Positions 58,083 to 64,000 of a stretch of 64,000 nucleotides of DNA are shown in pieces. Numbering within the stretch: the stretch's first letter is position 1; each line of letters starts with the position of its first letter. Position numbers and translations under genes: made by a program. The stretch spans positions 1 to 64,000 of the forward strand of contig JAZRBM010000017.1 in assembly GCA_045635085.1 (NCBI GenBank). Reading direction: 5' to 3'. Source of the stretch: Congzhengia sp045635085 (GTDB taxonomy: Bacteria > Bacillota > Clostridia > UBA1381 > UBA9506). A model generated the notes under the pieces. That model saw nothing but the letters and a program-made list of their open reading frames with translations. It ran no database searches and was not told the DNA's origin.

Positions 58083-58118
58083 AAAAGCTGTAAGCATAAT
58101 GCTTACAGCTTTTTTTAT
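58083..58118. terminator. Bidirectional terminator
   Basis: AAAAGCTGTAAGC (58083-58095) and GCTTACAGCTTTT (58101-58113) with A-rich and T-rich tails, between convergent genes. Confidence 0.9.
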
Positions 58119-58139
58119 AAGGCAAAGCCCAATTTTTAA

Positions 58140-59252
58140 TTAACCTAATATTGAAAGCTCTGTTTCTTTGTCGAAGAGGTGGATGCGATTCATATCAAAT
58201 GCAACCTTGATTGTATCGTCTACCTTTGCTGTTGAACGTGGGTCAACTTTTGCAATAAATGATGAGCCTTCGATGTTTAAGTAAAGAAGCGTTTCAGAAC
58301 CCATAAGCTCTACAACTTCAACCTTTGCACTTACAACACTGTCAGGAGATGAGCTTAAGTATACTTCTTCATCATGGATGTTCTCAGCTCTTACGCCCAT
58401 TGTAACAGTCTTGCCGATGTAGTCGCCATCGATTAGGGCAGCTGTTCTGCCTTCAGGAATCTTAACCTTAGAGCTACCAAATACAAAGTAGATACCATCG
58501 TCTGCCTTTTCGATTATACCATCTACAAAGTCCATTGTCGGGCTACCGATAAAGCCGCCAACGAACATATTTACAGGATGGTCATAAAGGAACTGAGGAG
58601 CAGCTATCTGCTGAATGATACCGTCCTTCATAACAACGATTCTTGTACCCATTGTCATAGCTTCTGTCTGGTCGTGTGTTACGTAGATAAATGTTGTCTG
58701 CAGTTTGTTATGTAATTTTGAGATTTCTGTTCTCATCTGTCCACGAAGCTTTGCATCAAGGTTAGATAAAGGTTCGTCCATTAAGAAAACCTTAGGATTA
58801 CGAACGATAGCACGACCTAAAGCAACACGCTGTCTCTGACCGCCAGATAAAGCCTTTGGCTTTCTGTCTAAAAGGTGCTCTATGTCAAGAATACGAGCAG
58901 CTTCTGTAACCTTTTCTTTGATTTCTTGCTTTGGTACTTTGCGGAGCTTTAAGCCGAATGCCATGTTATCAAAAACAGTCATATGAGGATATAGAGCATA
59001 GTTCTGGAAAACCATAGCTATATCTCTTTCTTTAGGAGGTGTGTCGTTTACGATTTTGTCGCCAATCCAAACTTCACCCTCTGAAATCTCTTCAAGACCT
59101 GCAATCATACGAAGTGTTGTAGATTTACCACAGCCAGAAGGACCAACTAATACGATAAATTCTTTATCGGCAATATCTAAGTTAAAATCGCTAACGGCTG
59201 TCACGCCACCAGGATATCTTTTATATACGCCGTTTAGTTTCAATTCTGCCAT
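58140..59252 (-). CDS. Carbohydrate ABC transporter ATPase, UgpC/MsmX type
   Basis: A 370-residue ATPase after GGGAGGTC. Walker A GPSGCGKSTT, Q-loop VFQNYALYPHM, signature LSGGQRQRVALGRA, Walker B VFLMDEPLSNLD, and a C-terminal OB-fold regulatory domain (MGVRAENIHDEEVYL). No permease or binding protein is next to it, as with MsmX-type ATPases that energize several sugar transporters encoded elsewhere. Confidence 0.92.
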   Translation of the reverse strand: MAELKLNGVYKRYPGGVTAVSDFNLDIADKEFIVLVGPSGCGKSTTLRMIAGLEEISEGEVWIGDKIVNDTPPKERDIAMVFQNYALYPHMTVFDNMAFGLKLRKVPKQEIKEKVTEAARILDIEHLLDRKPKALSGGQRQRVALGRAIVRNPKVFLMDEPLSNLDAKLRGQMRTEISKLHNKLQTTFIYVTHDQTEAMTMGTRIVVMKDGIIQQIAAPQFLYDHPVNMFVGGFIGSPTMDFVDGIIEKADDGIYFVFGSSKVKIPEGRTAALIDGDYIGKTVTMGVRAENIHDEEVYLSSSPDSVVSAKVEVVELMGSETLLYLNIEGSSFIAKVDPRSTAKVDDTIKVAFDMNRIHLFDKETELSILG

Positions 59253-59429
59253 TTAAAACAGACCTCCCAAAATATATTTTGTTTTATTTCTACCATTGTT
59301 CATTATAGCATAGAACTTTTTAAAATATAAGGTTATTTTTTCACAAAAAAACCTAAATTCTTTTGTGCAAGGATTACAAAAGCTGTCAAAATGCATAACA
59401 ATCCCATTTTTTTGCATCTTTTTCTTGTT

Positions 59430-61013
59430 TTAATTGTTCAAAATATAACACTTTAGCATTCCGTAAATCATCTTTGCAGCCTCCTGACGGGTTGCATTTT
59501 TCTTTGGATTAAAGTTCTTTTGGTCATCGCCTGAGATAATTTTAAGGTTTGCCATTTTCTGAACGTATTTTTCGGCATAAGGAGCGATTTTGTCGCTATC
59601 GTTAAACTCGTAGTACATCTCAGTTGACACCACGCCATAAGAGTCTAAAACCGTTCCGATTATCTTTGCCATATCCTGTCTGGTAATATATTTTCCAACA
59701 CCAAAGCTTCCATCTCCCAGACCGCTTGTAATTCCAGCCTTGGCTGCACTTGCAACATATGGTGCATACCACGCATCGGGCGAAACGTCGGTAAAGTCTG
59801 ATTTTGCATCCTCATCCAAAAGTCCAAAAAGCGCAACAACAAGCTTTATAAACTCTTCTCTTTTAATGCTGTCGTCAGGCATAAACATATCTTTTTCTTT
59901 TCCGTTTATAATGCCGCGGGCATTAAGTGCGGCAATATAATCTTTACCCCAGCCTGATGCGTCCTTAAAGGGGTAGATGTGCGTGCTTATAACGTAAACT
60001 GTATCGGGCTCAGCTTTTAACATTACGCCGTCTTCTGTTGGAATTGAATATGTTACAATTTCTAATTCGTTGTTTTTGTTGAGCTTTTTAACCAGCGGGT
60101 TTTCTGATTTTAAAACTACGTTTATAACGGGCGGAATTTCCTTTTGTGTTTTTATAACGAGAGAATTTTTAAATATTTCCGCATCTAATCCTTCGCCGCT
60201 TTTAATAACAGTATAATCATTTGTTTTTTCTACATTTGTATCGGGTTTTTCTCCTGTTGTTCCCGAGGCACCGCTCTGTGGAGGTGTGGATGGAGCATCA
60301 ACAATTTCGCAGATACCAAGCTTTTTAAGGCCCTTTGCAACTGTGTATTTTTCGCTATTTGGCAGCTTTTGTAAAAATGCTACAAGCTTTTCTGGGATAT
60401 CGCTGGCTGAAATTTCCTTTTCATATCCGCTCCATACCGCGTTAAACTCGTCGGCAAAAGCTTTGTTTATTGTGCCTGATGAAAAATTGTTTTCTTTAAA
60501 CACTACCGACGGACCGCCATTTACAGCAGGAAAAAGTGTCAAAATATTAGCAACAACCGATGTGGTGTAGCCGTCCTCTGTCATTACCTTTTTTGCTTCA
60601 GGGGAATATCTGTATAAACAGTCGAGCATTTTACCTACACCGTTTAGTGTTTCGCTGTCAGCGCCTGAAAGAGGTGTTTTGTTCTGGATAATGTCGGCAT
60701 ATGTAAGACGAATGTTTGTTTCTTCTTTTACACATTTAACGCTTAGGAACATGCGTTTTAAAAAGTCACGCTCAACATCATCACCCAAAAACTTTTTAAA
60801 CATTCCCAAAAAAGTATCTGACCCAAGATTTTCAAGAGCGGCAGATACCCCTGCATCATTAGTGAAAAACGGTCTTGCCAAAGAAAAGTACTCTGCGCGT
60901 TCCTCTTTGGTAAGCTGTGCCATTTTTACAAAAAGGCTGTTTTCACTTGCAAAAATAGTTACAGGCGAAAGCACAAACAATGCTGCCAGTATTAATGCTA
61001 TTACTTTTTTCAT
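59430..61013 (-). CDS. SLH-domain surface protein (527 residues)
   Basis: An exported protein after AGGAGGAAA with a signal peptide ending IFA. Residues 25-240 are helical and unlike known families; a linker rich in P, S, G and T (about 242-262) follows. Residues 270-340 form a beta domain and 345-527 three SLH repeats (FKDASGWGKDYIAALNARGI, FTDVSPDAWYAPYVASAAKAG, FNDSDKIAPYAEKYVQKMA). It is tethered noncovalently to the wall. It resembles its neighbour at 61083 in overall design, suggesting duplication. Confidence 0.87.
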   Translation of the reverse strand: MKKVIALILAALFVLSPVTIFASENSLFVKMAQLTKEERAEYFSLARPFFTNDAGVSAALENLGSDTFLGMFKKFLGDDVERDFLKRMFLSVKCVKEETNIRLTYADIIQNKTPLSGADSETLNGVGKMLDCLYRYSPEAKKVMTEDGYTTSVVANILTLFPAVNGGPSVVFKENNFSSGTINKAFADEFNAVWSGYEKEISASDIPEKLVAFLQKLPNSEKYTVAKGLKKLGICEIVDAPSTPPQSGASGTTGEKPDTNVEKTNDYTVIKSGEGLDAEIFKNSLVIKTQKEIPPVINVVLKSENPLVKKLNKNNELEIVTYSIPTEDGVMLKAEPDTVYVISTHIYPFKDASGWGKDYIAALNARGIINGKEKDMFMPDDSIKREEFIKLVVALFGLLDEDAKSDFTDVSPDAWYAPYVASAAKAGITSGLGDGSFGVGKYITRQDMAKIIGTVLDSYGVVSTEMYYEFNDSDKIAPYAEKYVQKMANLKIISGDDQKNFNPKKNATRQEAAKMIYGMLKCYILNN

Positions 61014-61040
61014 AATTTCCTCCTAGGATTATATGGGTTT

Positions 61041-61070
61041 AAAAAGACCGCACGAGGTGCGGTCTTTTTA
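61041..61070 (-). terminator. Terminator between the two SLH genes
   Basis: AAAAAGACCGCAC (61041-61053), loop GAG, GTGCGGTCTTTTT (61057-61069), a perfect 13-bp stem. Confidence 0.9.
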
Positions 61071-61082
61071 TCAGGTTTTATA

Positions 61083-62624
61083 TTATTTATTTAAGAAATC
61101 ATAGTAGCCGAATATTCCATATAAAACTTTGGCTGCTTCGGCTCTTGTGATATTCTTAAGAGGACCGAATGTGCCATCGGGATATCCTGCGATAATTCCT
61201 AAATCACTGGCATGTGCAACAAAGTCGTGTGCATAACCGTGAATTTCGTGACTGTCTACATAGTCATTTACAAGACCGTTCTTTGTATTATCGGCATATC
61301 TCATAAGAACCGCGATAAGTTCCTGACGAAGGATAATCTTTTCAGGCTTAAATTCGCCATCGTCGTATCCTGTGTAGATGCCCATATCAACTAAAAGGTT
61401 AACTGCGCCCATAGCCCAGTCTGCAATGTTGTGATTATCATTAAAGCCGTTATCATTTTGTGCATATTTTGCAGCTTCTTCTTCAAGTCCTAAGCCGCGA
61501 ACAAGCATTACTGCGATTTCCTGTCTTGTGATACCTGCATCAGGACGGAACATACCGTCGTCATCACCTAAAATGATGTTTCTTGATGCTAGGTTTCTTA
61601 CGTAGTCTTCTGCCCAGTGGTCTTCTGTGTCAGGGAATATAGGAGCTGTTTCAGGAACAGCAACTTCTTCTATTACAAAGGCTGAATCGTCAATAAATGG
61701 ACTTTCAGGTTTTATTTGTTCTTCAGGCTTCTGATAACCGTTTCCGCCAAAGCCGCCTGTAATTCCTTCAGTGGTTGTTGATCCAGGACGCTTAGCTGCA
61801 GATAAGCCTTCAGCGTAAAGGTCGATATCTTCGTGTGCTAAAACAATCTTTAAATCATCTATATCTGCAGTAAATGAGCTGAGAATGTCAACGATACCGC
61901 AAATAATGTCAAAGCCTTCTGCTTTGCTGTTGGGGTATGTTGAAACTGTAACGTCGTTTATTGATTCAGCATCAATGTAAGAAGCAAGTGATGTCGCAAA
62001 AGTTTCATCATATGAAGCAAGTACAAAACCGCCATCTGATGCGTTTGTCATTTTAAACTGCCCTTTAAATGCTGTCAAAAGCTGCATAAAAATAGCAGGT
62101 GTTAATGAGTGAGTTGATAACTTACCCTGTGCTTCACTGCCTACATGTCTGTCATAAAGGGCTGTGGCTGCTGCTGTTTCTTCTACTGTGAGTAAAAGCG
62201 GGGTTGACACGATAGGTGTTGAATCATCACCGAAGTTGTTAAGTGATGCACGTCTTTTTTCAAGCGGAACAGCTTTGTATGCATTAAGTGCAAAAATCAA
62301 AGACTCCTTATCCGCTTCAGACTGAGTTTTAACAACGTTTATAACATTTGTAAAATCAACGTGGTCAGATGTTACAGGCAATGTTATTTCACCGTTTATT
62401 GCCTTGATAACAGTATCAATACCGTTTGTTCCGTCAAGCATATAAGCTTTGAAGGTTTTCCAGATTTTGATTCTCTTTGCCCACTCATTTGGCATATTTG
62501 TTTCAAAAATGTCAATAATCGTATCCGCCTGTGCGCTCTCTAGCGATATGTCAGCTGCGATAACAGGGCATACAACTGTCAACATCATTATAAATGCCAA
62601 CATTGTGCATAAAAACTTTTTCAT
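61083..62624 (-). CDS. SLH-domain surface protein (513 residues)
   Basis: An exported protein after AAGGAGTGG with a signal peptide ending VIA. A helical N-terminal half (about 25-275), a G/T/P-rich linker (GFGGNGYQKPEEQIKPESP, about 287-305), then three SLH repeats (about 325-513; FPDTEDHWAEDYVRNLASRN, NDNHNIADWAMGAVNLLVDM, YVDSHEIHGYAHDFVAHASD). No catalytic motif is visible. Likely a structural S-layer component paired with the protein encoded at 59430. Confidence 0.87.
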   Translation of the reverse strand: MKKFLCTMLAFIMMLTVVCPVIAADISLESAQADTIIDIFETNMPNEWAKRIKIWKTFKAYMLDGTNGIDTVIKAINGEITLPVTSDHVDFTNVINVVKTQSEADKESLIFALNAYKAVPLEKRRASLNNFGDDSTPIVSTPLLLTVEETAAATALYDRHVGSEAQGKLSTHSLTPAIFMQLLTAFKGQFKMTNASDGGFVLASYDETFATSLASYIDAESINDVTVSTYPNSKAEGFDIICGIVDILSSFTADIDDLKIVLAHEDIDLYAEGLSAAKRPGSTTTEGITGGFGGNGYQKPEEQIKPESPFIDDSAFVIEEVAVPETAPIFPDTEDHWAEDYVRNLASRNIILGDDDGMFRPDAGITRQEIAVMLVRGLGLEEEAAKYAQNDNGFNDNHNIADWAMGAVNLLVDMGIYTGYDDGEFKPEKIILRQELIAVLMRYADNTKNGLVNDYVDSHEIHGYAHDFVAHASDLGIIAGYPDGTFGPLKNITRAEAAKVLYGIFGYYDFLNK

Positions 62625-62653
62625 TTTTCCACTCCTTATATTTTGTCTTAATT

Positions 62654-63133
62654 TTATTTTTCTTCTAAAAGATAGCTATACTTAGCATAATAGCTTTTAA
62701 CTATTTCTTTTTCCTTGGGCCCTAAATTTTCCCTCATTAAGGCATACGCCGAGTTAAACTTTTCGTTATTTACGCCTCCAACCCCGTATGATATAAGCTT
62801 TTCATAATCCTCAGGCGAGAGGCTTTTAGCTAAAAGCGCCAAAACCTTCAACTTTTCACTTACTGGGATTTTGGCTTCGATTTTTTTTATGGCTTCTTCG
62901 TCAAGTACAACCGAAATGTTTTTATCCTTTGCAATCTGCTTGTTTTCATCCAAGACGGGCAGAATGACAGTTTCTCCGTCAATTGATTCGCCGACCGTTT
63001 CGGAAATTTCCGAAAAAATATAGTTAACGGCTATGTACGATGTGCCGACTGCAAGGAGCAAAATTGCAGATACAACTATTAAAATTATAACACTGCGTTT
63101 TTTCAATTTATTCAAAAACATCTCCGCTTTCAA
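62654..63133 (-). CDS. Single-pass membrane protein of unknown function
   Basis: About 155 residues. The start is uncertain: TTG 63133 and ATG 63121 are in frame, and the GGAG just before 63121 is very close to it; a TTG at 63115 has better spacing. A basic stretch (LNKLKKR) precedes one helix (SVIILIVVSAILLLAVGTSYIA), and the rest is outside, with repeated short helices (LSPEDYEKLISYGVG). It lies 29 bases upstream of an SLH gene in the same direction and may be an envelope accessory. Confidence 0.6.
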   Translation of the reverse strand: MKAEMFLNKLKKRSVIILIVVSAILLLAVGTSYIAVNYIFSEISETVGESIDGETVILPVLDENKQIAKDKNISVVLDEEAIKKIEAKIPVSEKLKVLALLAKSLSPEDYEKLISYGVGGVNNEKFNSAYALMRENLGPKEKEIVKSYYAKYSYLLEEK

Positions 63134-63198
63134 CCGAACGTAAATATTTATACAAAGTAATTATATAACGAAGAGGGCAAATTGTCAAGACTATCAAT

Positions 63199-64000
63199 CT
63201 ACAGAATTCGCTTTTTATATTCTGTGGGAGATGTCCCGACTGCATTTTTAAACGAACGTGAAAAACTGTGTATACACGAAAAGCCCAACATATCAGATAT
63301 TTGGCTGACAGAATAGCTACCGCTTCGCAGCTGTTTTTTTGCTTCAGAAATTTTTAATCCTGCGTAGTATTCCATAAGACTTTTTCCTGTAGATGACTTA
63401 AAAATATGGCTAAGCTGCGACTTTCCAAGCATAAAATGTGAACACACATCATCTAAAGAAAGCCCGCGGTATACATTTTCTTCCATATATTCCATGACCA
63501 GAGTGCTGAGTGAATTTTGTGCAAGGGTGCGCGATTTTCCGTTTGCGACCACCTTGCTGCCCAGACCGGAATTGTTTCTTATTATATTTATAAGCATCTC
63601 CGCAAAGTAGCACGAAAGTAGCTGCAGTGTGCCGAACGGAGCATTTGAAAAATCAAGCTCGCTTTCTTTTCCGTATTCGTCAGGAATAGCACCAAGAGCG
63701 CTTTTTACCTCCGAAACAAAAAGCTCAAGCAGCGTCTTTGATGTTTTGTCTGCGGTAAAAATCTTTTTCTTAAAAAAGCTCATCGCACAGCTGTTGCAAC
63801 GAAAAGAAACAACCAGCATATTGTTGGGCGAGAAAGAATCTGAAATGTGCGCATGAATTTCCCCCGGCTCGTGGAAAATTATCTGCCCCTGCGAAAGTGT
63901 TGAGCTGTTTCCGTCTGTAATTGCAATAATCTTGCCGCTGTCAACATATGCCATCTCCCAGAAGTCGTGCTTTTCGGGAGGAGAGGTAAAGTTTTTCCCG
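63199..64000 (-). CDS. AraC-family transcriptional regulator (5' end beyond window)
   Basis: At least 266 residues; the frame stays open past an internal ATG at 63954 to the window edge (reading PPEKHDFWEMAYVDSGK), so the real start lies outside. The N-terminal part is a cupin sensor (GQIIFHEPGEIHAHISD). The C-terminal 100 residues are the two-HTH AraC domain (LSLDDVCSHFMLGKSQLSHI; VSQISDMLGFSCIHSFSRSF, then GTSPTEYKK). Such regulators often control sugar use. Target unknown. Confidence 0.9.
   Translation of the reverse strand, partial: GKNFTSPPEKHDFWEMAYVDSGKIIAITDGNSSTLSQGQIIFHEPGEIHAHISDSFSPNNMLVVSFRCNSCAMSFFKKKIFTADKTSKTLLELFVSEVKSALGAIPDEYGKESELDFSNAPFGTLQLLSCYFAEMLINIIRNNSGLGSKVVANGKSRTLAQNSLSTLVMEYMEENVYRGLSLDDVCSHFMLGKSQLSHIFKSSTGKSLMEYYAGLKISEAKKQLRSGSYSVSQISDMLGFSCIHSFSRSFKNAVGTSPTEYKKRIL

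Overview
The window looks like chromosome of an anaerobic, low-GC Gram-positive bacterium of class Clostridia. Evidence: AT-rich DNA with strong AGGAGG ribosome sites and consensus sigma-A promoters, T-box and THF riboswitches, a Gram-positive SOS box at recA, soj/spo0J with parS, S-layer-homology (SLH) and cohesin/dockerin surface proteins, and an oxygen-sensitive class III ribonucleotide reductase. The species cannot be named from sequence alone.

Bases 1-7000 are a mobilizable, defence-carrying region: a small winged-helix gene behind a terminator-like leader, an oriT-like GC-rich segment, mobC, a relaxase with a mobB-like gene nested in another frame, an AbiEi/AbiEii pair, an SH3-domain membrane protein and a HEPN-domain protein. 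Bases 7066-8206 hold a Xer-type recombinase followed by what appears to be an invertible promoter. Two 25-bp inverted repeats with dif-like layout (CATAA, six-base centre, TTATG) enclose about 225 bp containing a perfect sigma-A promoter that now points left, away from the next operon. That operon (8207-18011) encodes a subtilisin-like protease, a 1985-residue secreted protein with an NlpC/P60-like domain and a C-terminal dockerin, a double-cohesin protein and a cohesin-SLH anchor. Together they could form a phase-variable, surface-anchored protein assembly, drawn here in the OFF state.

Bases 18012-20400 carry a structured leader, a Tn916-type excisionase and integrase, and the right end of that element. 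A perfect 32-bp direct repeat (20358-20389 and 24557-24588) encloses a 4.2-kb cargo: a MarR regulator with a 30-bp palindromic operator, an iron alcohol dehydrogenase, an aldehyde dehydrogenase and DegV. This resembles an integrase-less passenger stacked beside the integrated element.

From 24.8 kb the window is mostly core chromosome: an Fe-S scaffold-like protein with a GGGtGRT protein, RNase Y, a split ThrE-type exporter, an EF-G-like GTPase, a glycosyltransferase, and a THF-riboswitch-led run (folT, cysteine desulfurase, ymdB, 5-formyl-THF cyclo-ligase, cinA-like, recA). Bases 40.7-45.5 kb hold spo0J, soj, greA, rnmV and dnaN, all leftward, with two parS sites; the AT-rich gap upstream of dnaN is a candidate replication origin, although dnaA is not here. 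Next come a HAD phosphatase, a 473-bp palindromic MITE-like element, dUTPase, nrdG/nrdD, a Crp/Fnr regulator, an amino-acid ABC transporter operon with an embedded GldA-like dehydrogenase, a T-box-controlled XRE-cupin-acyl-CoA-synthetase fusion, an MsmX-like ATPase, two SLH proteins and an AraC regulator cut by the window end.

Two small paralogous genes (27822 and 47269) each sit behind a promoter, a closed structured leader RNA of about 100-150 nt and a terminator hairpin. They look like a new attenuation-controlled family. The strongest leads are the invertible promoter with its surface-protein operon, this leader-RNA family, and the T-box-controlled acyl-CoA synthetase fusion.
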